Assembly (NCBI GenBank): GCA_001936135.1
Contig: CP012819.1
Span: 2,079,501-2,143,500 of the forward strand
From: Saccharomycopsis fibuligera x Saccharomycopsis cf. fibuligera
Taxonomy: Eukaryota; Ascomycota; Saccharomycetes; Ascoideales; Saccharomycopsidaceae
Direction of reading: 5' to 3'
DNA length: 64,000 bases
The first letter of the stretch is position 1; each line of letters opens with the position of its first letter. The notes beneath the pieces are model-generated. The model worked only from the letters and a program-made list of their open reading frames with translations, did not search any database and had not been told where the DNA came from. The position numbers were made by a program, and so were the translations under genes. Of the stretch, positions 11,109 to 20,530 are shown piece after piece.

Positions 11109-11246
11109 GATAAGAGCGACCACGTTTACGTTTTGGCCCAAGCCACCGCACACCGGCCTCAGCGCTCGCTGCTCGAAGCGCAGCAGCGCTCGCTGCTCGA
11201 GGATATCTCCAGGACGTGGGTCCCGGCGGGCCTGATAAGAGATAAG
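11109..11246 (+). promoter_or_regulatory. Cluster of GATAAG sites (putative NCR elements)
   Basis: GATAAG at 11109-11114, 11234-11239 and 11241-11246. Yeast GATA activators (Gln3, Gat1) act through pairs of GATAAG boxes upstream of allantoin-pathway genes. The close pair at 11234/11241 lies about 850 bases upstream of the DAL1 start, which is far but possible. Function is inferred. Confidence 0.5.
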
Positions 11247-11864
11247 AACACTGCATAACGGTCATGTGCGAAGTGCAGCAAAGCGCGTGGACGCAGCGCA
11301 CAAAACGGCAACCTTGGCGAGGCAAGCTCAGAGTCGGGGACCAAGAAGAACTGCGGAATGCGGACCGCACCCTCTAAGCGCGCCACGCGCCAAAGTACGT
11401 GGTGTCGGGGCGGCGCAGGGGCGGCGCAGGGGCGGTGTCTGGATGTGCCCGGCTCTGCCGATTACGTAATCGATGACGGGGCGGCATTCTGGGCAAAAGC
11501 GTCATTTCTTTCTGCAGGTTGTACTCTGCGCAGCGCAGTGCAGACAAGCGGAGGGCTGAAAAATCCCGCCGGAAACCCGCGCCGTCTAGTCTAGACCAGG
11601 CTGTTTCGCGAAGTGCGCCTTTCCTCACTCCAAAGAATCTGAGCTGGCCGTTTTACGTCACGTTGTAGCGTGTGCACCGGCGCGCTGGCGAGACAGCACC
11701 CGTAGAACTAGTTTTAGGTTTTAGGCTTCCGGAGCGCTCAGTCCGTGTATTGTTTTTTGGCGTTTGCGGAACTCTCTATATACACTTCAGTCGAACTGGG
11801 GCAGTATCGCGCTGCACACGCAGCCAGCAGGTGGGCAGGTGGGCAGGCGCCGGCAAACGGCTGC

Positions 11865-13133
11865 TCAGTCCTTGTAAACCACAAGCTGCTTTCCCTTCTT
11901 GCCCAACGCGTTCGTGTAGGCGTGCAAGATTTCCTCGTCAGTGGCCTTTTCCGCATCGATGTGCACCTCTTCGGCAGCAGTTGGCTTCAACTGGCCGTCC
12001 TGGTAATACTGCAACACCGCGGCCACCGTCTTCTTCTTCTGCTCGAGGTTGGCGAAATTGTTCCTTGTGATCCAGTACCCCTTGGCGACGATGTCCTTGA
12101 AGATGAACAACGAGGTAGGGAAGGTCACCGGCTGCTTCGACATTCCCCCGTAGGTGACAATAACACCGCCGCTGTCCAACTTTCTGGAAATGTTAGCGGA
12201 GCTTTTGCCGCCCACACTGTTCAACGCCAACTTGATCTTACCGTCGGTCTGCGCGACCCACTCTTTGATCTGCTTGCCGAACTCCTTGCTGCTGTTTTCC
12301 TCCTCGGTGATGACGCGCGTCGCTCCCAAGTCGGTCAACTCTTTCTTCAACGCGCCAATGGCGGGGCGGTCCCTGACGACGCTGATGGAGTTCAACCCTA
12401 GCAACTTTCCAATCTGGACAGCGAACCTGGCCACCGACGACGTGCCTGCATTTGTGATGAACCAGTCCCCTCTGTTCAACTTGGTGACCGTGGTTAGCAA
12501 CTCGTAGGCGGTGCACGTGTTGACCGAGATACAAGCAACCGCGTTGTACGACAAGTTGTTGTTAGGGTTGTCGATCTTGATGTAGTCATCGTCTTTGCCC
12601 TGGCTGTGGGTTCTCCAGGTTCCGTAATTCGGAAAGTTTGGGATGACCCAGTCGCCAACTTTCAAGTGCTTGACATCGGGGCCCACCTGGACCACCTTGA
12701 AAAGCCCCTCGTTGCCAGCGACAGCGGACGGTTCCTCTGTGCCCAAAGCGGTGGTTTTCTCTGGCTTTGATGGGTAGACGCCCTCAATTTGATTGATGTC
12801 GGAGGGGTTAATTGGGTGAGCTAATGTTTTGAGCACGATCTCATTGCCCTTTGGATCGTTGATCTTGTACGAGTGCACTTTTATTTGTTGTTGAGGCTCG
12901 CCGTGCTCAGAGTAGATGATGGCTCTAGCGGTCACCATGGTTCTGATGAATTGCTGCTGCTGCTGCTGCTGCTGCAAGGACGAGAATTTGAACTCGGGGG
13001 TTCTTGGGGAGCTTCTTGAAGTTTTGAAAGCTAGCGATCTGGAATTGAGTCCCTTGGAGGCGGCTTTTGCTGCTGCTGCTGCTGCCGCTGTGTATGAATA
13101 ACAACTGTTGCGTGCGGAGATTGCTGCGTACAT
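11865..13133 (-). CDS. ETR1: ETR1, mitochondrial 2-enoyl thioester reductase (NADPH)
   Basis: Last step of each cycle in mitochondrial fatty acid synthesis, which feeds lipoate and respiratory competence. The 422-residue protein matches the Candida Etr1/MECR family: MVTARAIIYSEHGEP, HPINPSDINQIEGVYPSKPEKT, AGNEGLFKV, GTSSVARFAVQIGKLLGLNSISVVRDRP, LALNSVGGKSSANISRKL and YGGMSKQPVTFPTSLFIFKD. The catalytic Tyr of the GVYPSKP motif is Y120. The ATG at 13133 gives about 65 extra N-terminal residues with Ala and Gln runs and basic residues, consistent with a mitochondrial presequence. A second Met (M66, 12938) begins the part homologous to the mature enzyme and could produce a differently targeted form. 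Confidence 0.93.
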   Translation of the reverse strand: MYAAISARNSCYSYTAAAAAAAKAASKGLNSRSLAFKTSRSSPRTPEFKFSSLQQQQQQQQFIRTMVTARAIIYSEHGEPQQQIKVHSYKINDPKGNEIVLKTLAHPINPSDINQIEGVYPSKPEKTTALGTEEPSAVAGNEGLFKVVQVGPDVKHLKVGDWVIPNFPNYGTWRTHSQGKDDDYIKIDNPNNNLSYNAVACISVNTCTAYELLTTVTKLNRGDWFITNAGTSSVARFAVQIGKLLGLNSISVVRDRPAIGALKKELTDLGATRVITEEENSSKEFGKQIKEWVAQTDGKIKLALNSVGGKSSANISRKLDSGGVIVTYGGMSKQPVTFPTSLFIFKDIVAKGYWITRNNFANLEQKKKTVAAVLQYYQDGQLKPTAAEEVHIDAEKATDEEILHAYTNALGKKGKQLVVYKD

Positions 13134-14475
13134 GTTAGAGAAAACGAAAATGTCAATTGCAAAAACAAGACAGAACCGTCAGAACAGTATGTTTAAATAA
13201 GGACGGGCTGGAAAGAATGTGTGGTGAGAAGATTGAGTTTTGCAGAACGCTTGTTAGTAATGTGCAAAGTAGTTGTTTATTTTTGCTCGTCAGTGGCGGC
13301 AATGGCAAAGGAAGTGGTTGCGCAAGTGTACCAAGAGTTCTTAAGACCAGTCCTTCTCCTCTTGTCTGATCAGTTGTAATGCGGTTATCCCTGAACCGTT
13401 CCTTTTCTCTGTATTATTAATATTTGCGACAAAGCGCTGCTGACACTCCTTATGCGCTGCTCGACCGCAAGCTTTCTGCGCGGTGTCTGGATGCGATACT
13501 CGCGTACCAGTGCGAGCGCCGTCGGCGCCGGAGCAAAGGGAAAAGCCTGTTCTTATGAGACAAATTTATACGTTGTGAGGGTGTTCAAGCTCGGCTAATG
13601 GCAGCTAAAGATCAAGCAAATGCTGGGACCACGACAGGCACAATGCAGTTCTTGTCAAACTACATGCCGCCTTGTTAGCTTGTAGGCTTCAAACGACACG
13701 TTCGCTCTTTGAACACTGAAAAGAGCAAAGCCCAATAACGCGAGAAAGAATAAGGTACGTGGAATGAATAACTCGAGGCCTGCAAAAGTACCTCTTACTG
13801 AAAAGTGTCATAATATTACAAAACTACAAAATAGCAAATTTGAACTATTTCAAACATGAACGTAGATGTGTATTAGTAAGCCAGCAAGCGCGTAACTTCG
13901 TATTAGTACTATTAGTGTAAGTATTATAATTATTATTAGTAAATATTTCTTTTTTTTTTTTTGGTTAATTTTTCTTTCGTGATAATATAGGCGTGAACAA
14001 CATGGTGATTTGTAAAAAATGACAAATGAATAAAAAGTCAGCAAAAAGGAAATCAATAAAAAGGGAGAAAAAAATTAGTAACACAATCAAGACGAAGACA
14101 AAAAAATTATTCAAATCATTGAGAAAGAAAAAAGCAACGAAAAACGAGACATAAAAGACAGGCAATCCAACCAAATGGGAACGAAAAAAAGAAAAGTCCA
14201 TTTTTTTAGTGGATGAAAAGAAGTGAATTTGTAAAGAAAAAAAAATTAAAAATAAAAATATAAATAAAAAACGGAAAAAGCAAAGAGATCAACGTAAGAT
14301 ATAAAGTGTAAATTGTAATAAAGATGAACTGATACGTAAAGTTCAATATGACGTGAGATGATATGATTGGAAATAAAAAAAAAATAAAAATGATGAAAAA
14401 TGAATAAATGATATGCAAGTGGGATGTCATTAAGTTGATGGTTGATTCACTAATATAGTCAAAATCACAAGTTTT
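13134..14475. other. Intergenic, ETR1 promoter and downstream region of PPR gene
   Basis: About 1.3 kb. The ETR1-proximal part (13130-13800) is comparatively GC-rich. The distal part (13900-14460) is A-rich on the plus strand and produces only spurious hydrophobic frames on the minus strand. No RNA gene recognised. Confidence 0.5.
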
Positions 14476-17400
14476 TCAATTGAGTTTAACCTCTTCAACG
14501 CCGTCAGTTGAGCTAACTTCAGCATCAGCCTCAATACCAGCATCAACGCCAACCAAAGACTGAAATACGACATTGGCAGAGCCAACCATTTCTTTGAATT
14601 GCTTAAAGATATTCAACTGGATATAAAAGTTTTTCTCCCTATCGCTCATTGCTTGAAATTGGTCATTATTGCCACCGCAGTTATTGGCTAATTCAATGTT
14701 GATGTTTCTTTGTAAGTAATAATTATCCAAATTTTCAAATTCCTCCAACAATGTGGTAAAATTTTTTTGAATCACTTGCTGATTTGTAACAAGTTGTTGG
14801 CGTAACAATTCTGCAGAGCCACTTAAGCCTTTATCGGCACTGGTGGTAGTTGAATTTTGCAAGTAGCATAGCACATTCCAAAATCCAAACCATACTTCAA
14901 TGTAGCCAAAGTATCTATTGTTGTTGAAACTCGTGCGTTCGCATTCGGCAACGTACAGCTTGATGCTGAACTCATTGCTACAATGTGAGAAAAAGATTGG
15001 GGACTTGAAAATATTGAAGACGTTAGTGCTGGCATCTTGTTTATCTAAGAGTTCATTGCGGTTGAGCAATCTGGTCAAGAGGGCATTGAAGTCAAAGTTG
15101 CTGGTGGTGTTTTGCTCAGCTACTGATTCTAAAAGGCCCAAGACATGCTCAAATGGATAACTCTTACGCATCATGAAGGCTACTAGTTCACAAACTGATT
15201 CTTCATCGAGGTAACTCACCAACTGTCTGGACTTTTCTGTCAATTGACTAGTGCTATTGTTGATGTTATTGTTGCTATTGGTACTGCTACCATTTTCAAA
15301 CTGAAGGTATGGATCAACGTCTCTTAAGTTTTGCTGTTCGATGGATAATCTCAAAAATGAGTTCAATGCTTTACCCAATGTATTAGCTCCTCTACCGGTG
15401 ATAGTATCAATCAACCCATTTTGAGAAGACGTTGAGCTAGACGAAATTATAGACTTGAGCAAATAGTTGATTCTTTCATTGCTGCTAGTTAATGGAGTCT
15501 TATGATTTGCATTAGCCTCATTGACCAAATGTCCCCTTTGCTTGTTATATTGTCCCAAGTTGAATATTTTAACATATTTATTTTCAATGAAATTTCGGAA
15601 TATGTAGTTGCATGTATCAAGGTCACCAACTTCACAACTTTTCAACAACGCATTAATGAAATACTGCCCAACAATGGCAGGGTTTTCTTTGATGCTGACT
15701 AAATCAAATCTAGAAAATTTTTCAAACAATTGCAACGACTTATTCATGTTGAGGTCGAGCAATGCAGAAAGGTAAAAGATAATGACTTTGGTTAGTTCAC
15801 TAGTTTGATTAACAACAACTGGACCGCTGGTGAAGTCTTCTTCCAATGGATTATTATTGTCCAATGTACTACTTTGAGCGGAGTGTTCGGAGAACATTGA
15901 AGACGAAGTGCTATTTGTAGGAGAACTGGATCTGGTACTTGCTGGTGATTGGTCTCTGATAGAATTAGCGGCCTGCACTGCTTCAGTGTATGCTAATTCT
16001 GGAGCACCATCTTTGAAGGATATCAAAAGTTTGTCCAAAGTTTTTGTTGCAATATTGACCTTATTTAACTGACAAAGTGAATGCAAAAACACTGCATAAA
16101 CATTGAATTGGTGAGCCATCAACAGGGATGATGTATCCTCAATTGCTTTCAACTTGTACTCATTGTAGATGTTGACGGTGAAGAGGAATGCTAATTTGTT
16201 TCCTGACTGTTTATCATTATGCTTATCTTCAACGTGCTCAAGATTGACTCCATATCTGACCAAATTAATATAGTATACTTCGTTCTTGACAAAATGAGAA
16301 GAAACGTTCAAGATATTGAGAAACTTGCGGAAGCTTGAAGCTTCTCTGAACTTGTAATTGAACACATTAAGCCCTGAAAGTAGCATTTCATAAACTGATT
16401 GATGAAACTTTTGATTTCTAGAGAAATTCGAAGCAACGAAAATTTCAAGCGCCAACTTGAAATAATTAGCACCGTTATCAATTTTGTTACGCAAAACTTT
16501 CCCATCGTCGTCTGTAGTTATCTCGATAGAGTTATTGTGCAAATACAAATCATAACTTTGGAATGCACCTTGTAAAAGACTAGACACCACCAGCTGGTAC
16601 GAATCGACATCTGGCTGAAGCTGCAACGATATCATATCGGAATATATGTTCAAAATGTTGGTTAGTTTGGATTCAATGGATTCGCCAGGAATCTCTCGCA
16701 CCATGACGGAATGCAACACAACGTTGAATACCGAAACTGTCAACGGCAACTCATTACGGCGAAGAGCTTGGTAAAGTGGGTATATTTTTGAGTAGTTGTC
16801 TGCTTCAACGCAATGTAACGCCTCGGTAAGTAACGTTTTTTGCAAGGTGTTTGTGGTGGAGGCTTGACCAATAGCGATTTTCAACAGTTGCAAATGCTTG
16901 AGTTTCAAGGCAGTGTAGTTTTCTGATCTTCTAGCAAGGGCATTCTTGGTGGCGCCAGTCACAGTGGCAGTGGCAGTGGCAGCGGCAGCGGCGGATGCAG
17001 ATTCAGCTGCGCTGCTGAGTTTACTCTTTTTTAGCACGTCGTCAGCAGAATCGGCTAACGTGGCGTAGGCTCTTTTAGAGGTGGTGACCAAAGGAGTTCT
17101 TGCTGGCGTTGTTTGCAATAATTCGTGATTTATCTTTTTGGAGGCCAATAGCGAAGAGTCTAGGAAATGCGTGGCGTAGTTGGCGGCGGCGATTGGCGGC
17201 TTTAGCAAAGGTACAACATGGTGACTGTGGTGTTGATTAGAGACATTATGAGCAGGATTGCTGATGTCTATGTTACTGTTGGCGATTGGGTTGTTCTTTA
17301 TCACTGCTAACGTATGGCCGCGCGTGTTCAAATCTTGCACAAACTTATTATTTTTAGCGTTATTGATGATGAATTCCTCATCGACATTGTTGTAAGGATT

Positions 17401-17703
17401 GCTGCTGTGGTGACTATTTATCCCTAAAGCGCTATTATTGTTGCCATTGTTGTTGTTGTTATGGTTATGGTATATCAAAGAGGAGGTGTAGGGATCTAGC
17501 TGGAGAGAGTATGAGTAAATGCCATATTGATATTTGGGATAGCTTCCGTTGCCGCCACTAGTCTTGTCTCTGCTTGTATTGGAGGTGAAAAGATCCGGAG
17601 AGACTAGCTGGGTGTAGTTACGCAAATGGTAAGCGGAGTCAAAGAACGAAGGAGCTTTGTGAGAAGCATGTTTGGAAAAGGTAGTGAAAGTTTTCAAAAC
17701 CAT
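14476..17703 (-). CDS. PPR-type mitochondrial RNA-binding protein, possibly RMD9-like
   Basis: A 1075-residue protein with start ATG at 17703. After a long Asn/His/Ser-rich N-terminus comes a helical segment (about residues 265-480) typical of pentatricopeptide proteins: LPLTVSVFNVVLHSV, LNIYSDMISLQLQPDVDSY and QLVVSSLLQG, where 'N-x-V-L' and 'PD-x-x-S/T-Y' recur. The order of these segments resembles my memory of Rmd9, the yeast factor that stabilises mitochondrial mRNAs and 15S rRNA, but I cannot confirm orthology. The N-terminus is not a textbook presequence but is Arg/Lys/Ser-containing and low in acid. Low-complexity inserts (poly-Asn, Ser/Thr) make it longer than S. cerevisiae relatives. 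Confidence 0.6.
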   Translation of the reverse strand: MVLKTFTTFSKHASHKAPSFFDSAYHLRNYTQLVSPDLFTSNTSRDKTSGGNGSYPKYQYGIYSYSLQLDPYTSSLIYHNHNNNNNGNNNSALGINSHHSSNPYNNVDEEFIINNAKNNKFVQDLNTRGHTLAVIKNNPIANSNIDISNPAHNVSNQHHSHHVVPLLKPPIAAANYATHFLDSSLLASKKINHELLQTTPARTPLVTTSKRAYATLADSADDVLKKSKLSSAAESASAAAAATATATVTGATKNALARRSENYTALKLKHLQLLKIAIGQASTTNTLQKTLLTEALHCVEADNYSKIYPLYQALRRNELPLTVSVFNVVLHSVMVREIPGESIESKLTNILNIYSDMISLQLQPDVDSYQLVVSSLLQGAFQSYDLYLHNNSIEITTDDDGKVLRNKIDNGANYFKLALEIFVASNFSRNQKFHQSVYEMLLSGLNVFNYKFREASSFRKFLNILNVSSHFVKNEVYYINLVRYGVNLEHVEDKHNDKQSGNKLAFLFTVNIYNEYKLKAIEDTSSLLMAHQFNVYAVFLHSLCQLNKVNIATKTLDKLLISFKDGAPELAYTEAVQAANSIRDQSPASTRSSSPTNSTSSSMFSEHSAQSSTLDNNNPLEEDFTSGPVVVNQTSELTKVIIFYLSALLDLNMNKSLQLFEKFSRFDLVSIKENPAIVGQYFINALLKSCEVGDLDTCNYIFRNFIENKYVKIFNLGQYNKQRGHLVNEANANHKTPLTSSNERINYLLKSIISSSSTSSQNGLIDTITGRGANTLGKALNSFLRLSIEQQNLRDVDPYLQFENGSSTNSNNNINNSTSQLTEKSRQLVSYLDEESVCELVAFMMRKSYPFEHVLGLLESVAEQNTTSNFDFNALLTRLLNRNELLDKQDASTNVFNIFKSPIFFSHCSNEFSIKLYVAECERTSFNNNRYFGYIEVWFGFWNVLCYLQNSTTTSADKGLSGSAELLRQQLVTNQQVIQKNFTTLLEEFENLDNYYLQRNINIELANNCGGNNDQFQAMSDREKNFYIQLNIFKQFKEMVGSANVVFQSLVGVDAGIEADAEVSSTDGVEEVKLN

Positions 17704-18325
17704 GGTGGGATGGGTTTTGTAATGGCTCGCTTAGTGACTGTAACTGAAATTGTTCTGTCTTGGTTTTTTCTTCGGATGCTTATGTGTGGGAGAAACGGAT
17801 ATATAAGATTATAGTGTACACTGAGTGGGAAGGAATATCAACAGCGATGAGCCATACGACAACAAGCAAAAGAAAGTTCGGTTGTTGAGGTAAAAAAAAA
17901 AAAGAAAACAGGAAGCTAGAAGGATAAATGGACGGACTGAAAAAGAAAAAGAAAGACAGAACCAAAGGTATAAGGGGCCTGAGCGATTAAAGATAGATGG
18001 TGAAGATGGAAAGATATGGAGTATTATTTAATGGAGATTCTATTGGATGGGTGTGGTGACATTCTATGAACTATCTGCAGGCGAAGAGCGAAAAATAAAA
18101 AAAATAAAAAAAAAAATAAAAAATAAAAGCGGAATCAGAAAAAGTAAAACAGAAAACGGTGATTCTGAGCGCTGTGATTGGCTCTCGGCAGCCCTCGGAT
18201 GCAGCGATGTACGTTTGAGCCGCTGGAAATCCCGCTGGAAACTCTATCGCGGTAACTGGTTTATGATCTGGAGTCCTTGAGTCATGGCTCCGATTCTACA
18301 GGCGGTGGGCAAAGAAAGGCCTTCC

Positions 18326-18339
18326 GTTATGATAGCAAC
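18326..18339. promoter_or_regulatory. Candidate Crt1/RFX X-box upstream of RFX1
   Basis: GTTATGATAGCAAC resembles the RFX X-box GTTGCCATGGCAAC, with a perfect right half-site. It lies about 1.34 kb upstream of the RFX1 ATG. CRT1 is known in S. cerevisiae to repress its own gene through X-boxes, so autoregulation is plausible but inferred. Confidence 0.4.
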
Positions 18340-18837
18340 GCTGCTCCCAAAGAGCAGCGACAGTGCCAGGCAGGCAATACGGTCGTAGTGATAGTCACCC
18401 CTGAGCATATATTTTTGTTGCGCCGAAGCTTAGCTATAGCTGTCTGCCATAGCCTATCAAGGACGTCAGTCAGTATTGCCAAACGCCGCATGCAAAGCAT
18501 CCAATGTAGACCAGTGGCGGCAGCCCAGTGGCTGGTCCGTGCATGCACCCCCTTTTGTCTAACTGACTGCTGTTTGCAGAATTCCGGGGTGGAGAGCTAC
18601 TTGTGATGTGCGGTTAGCAGTTATTGGGCAGCGTTTATCTGTATCACATGACTCGGTCGCCGCGCCATACGACTGCTGCATAGCAACACTTGCAAACGCA
18701 TTGATATACTCCCTCACACTTTATTGCACATGCAGACACATCAGAGCACTTCGGTTCTTGGGGGCAGTTGCCTCCACTGTAAATTAGCTAAGTACACTAC
18801 CATAAAGACATAATAACTTGATACTGAATTGGCACAC

Positions 18838-18897
18838 ATTTGCGTTTGCGTTTGTGTTCGTGTTTGTGTTCGTGTTTGTGTTCGTGTTTGTGTTTGT
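18838..18897 (+). repeat. 12-bp tandem repeat, GT-rich
   Basis: About three near-exact copies of a 12-base unit TTTGTGTTCGTG, flanked by degenerate GCGTTTGTG-like copies. Noncoding; lies in the RFX1 upstream region. Confidence 0.8.
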
Positions 18898-19542
18898 GGC
18901 ACTTTGAGGACTTTGAGGACTTTGACAGCGCTTCCAGTCTTGTGGAGAATCATTTTCAGTGAAGGCTCTTGCTCTGACAGATCAGCACACCATTATCACT
19001 ACCAGCATCTCAGCGCTTACTGTCTATCAATCATCTTACCATCTTACCATTTGACCATTGACCACAAACACAGGCAACAACAACCGCGACAACAAACAAC
19101 AAAAACAACAAAAACAACAAAAAACAAAAACCACGCAAGCAATACGCAAAACACACTCATCACATTCACTCCCACTTCCACTTACGCTCATACACCGCCA
19201 CCAGACGCCTCCCGTCCTCAATCGCTCCTGCGGTCCTTATTTCTTGCTTCCTTTTGTCTGTTCTGTCTCAAGAAGCTGTTTATCGTTTGTTCTATTTCCG
19301 TTGACAACTGTGAGACGTTTGTCTTACTGCAATTTCACCAGTCTTTCTACACACCCACCACACTACCTCTGGTACTTTAGCACTCTGCCCATTTCACACA
19401 AGTCTACTACAGCCAACGACGTTATCAACGACATATTTCACCTCATTCCAGATCTTCTTTCTGCCGCCTCACCCACTGCTTTTAGCTTTCCGCTTTTTTC
19501 TTTTTTTTCTCCTCCTCTTTGACTCCTGTTTTTCCCTAAGAT

Positions 19543-19573
<31 letters not shown>

Positions 19574-19679
19574 CTTGCCCTGTCAGTCTGTCTCTGTGTC
19601 TGTCTCTTGTCAACTTTTCAGCAGCACTGTTGGCGATTTGATTCCAGCCAAGAGCAAGCTGGATTTGTTATGCTGTGCA

Positions 19680-19796
19680 ATGTCTAATTACAACCCTCAC
19701 AACATACCCATGAAATCTTCTCCTCCTGTGCCTCCTCCCGGATACTCTATGGCCAATGACTTTAAGCAAAACAATATAAATTTAAATATCAACACT

Positions 19797-19833
<37 letters not shown>

Positions 19834-20473
19834 CTAACACTAACAACAATAGCAGCGTCGCCAACATCAACCTCAATAATCAGGCCGTCCAGTCAAGATT
19901 CAGATCTTTTTCCCATATTGCCCCTCACCAAATAAATAGCAACAACATTAGCAATCCTGGCGACACCATTGCTGCTGAGTTGCCAGCAATGAGCGTCTTT
20001 ACAAATAATGATCATGGTTTTACCGACGGCCGGCTGTCGGCAACCATCAGTGCAAACAACTACAACCCATCGCCGAATATAAACAACAATGGTCAAATGG
20101 CAATGGCAAGTCAGCATCATCCACATCTTCACTTTAACCACCATCAGCAACATCAGCACAATACTCTACCACAAAATATTGACATTGCAGCTACCAATGT
20201 TCGCCCATTGGATAACAATATCAATCCACAAGCCAATGTTAACAATCATGCAAACTTTATCATCAACAATTTTGATTTTGTCCAAAATAATAGCATCAGT
20301 AACACCCAAAACAATAGTCATCAATTCTTTCATTACCAGGGGCCAAACATGAATTTTAACAATCAGCAGTTTGTATCGACTGCAAATAATAACAATAAGA
20401 ATAATACAAATACTATTCCTACTAATACTAATAATAATAATACTAATAATAATAATACTAATAATAAAAATAC

Positions 20474-20530
<57 letters not shown>

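Larger units (their letters stand above)
10383..11864. promoter_or_regulatory. DAL1 promoter region with T45 tract and GC-rich island
   Basis: 1.5 kb between DAL1 (-) and the 3' end of ETR1 (-). It holds a T45 tract (10611-10655) and, from about 10900 to 11860, DNA that is clearly GC-rich by eye. Within the island are three GATAAG boxes, a GCCGGCG-CTAT-CGCCGGC hairpin (11064-11081), two copies of AGCGCTCGCTGCTCGA (11161-11176, 11185-11200) and an inverted pair GATATCCTCG (11093-11102) / CGAGGATATC (11198-11207). Short overlapping open frames on both strands have no recognisable product. Confidence 0.6.
17704..19679. promoter_or_regulatory. Long divergent promoter between the PPR gene and RFX1
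   Basis: Nearly 2 kb. The PPR-proximal 400 bases are A-rich. 18150-18760 is relatively GC-rich and contains a candidate X-box. 18838-18897 is a tandem GT-rich repeat, followed by three copies of ACTTTGAGG-like sequence (about 18900-18925). 19040-19150 is CAA-rich. 19180-19560 is pyrimidine-rich and ends in a T tract of about 30 (19544-19573), suggesting a long 5' leader for RFX1. Confidence 0.6.

Noticed and set aside
10900-11860. GC-rich island as horizontally acquired DNA
   Set aside because: Similar GC-rich promoter stretches occur at several other genes in the window, so a genome-wide promoter feature is more likely than a single transfer.
10587-12401. Dense overlapping open frames on both strands in the GC-rich DAL1 upstream region
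   Set aside because: They are short and mutually overlapping, show no recognisable domain, and are expected by chance where stop codons are rare in GC-rich DNA. Those beyond 11865 are antisense to ETR1.
13850-14430. Hydrophobic minus-strand frames
   Set aside because: They arise from A-rich plus-strand DNA (T-rich codons give Phe/Leu/Ile). No plausible start or family.
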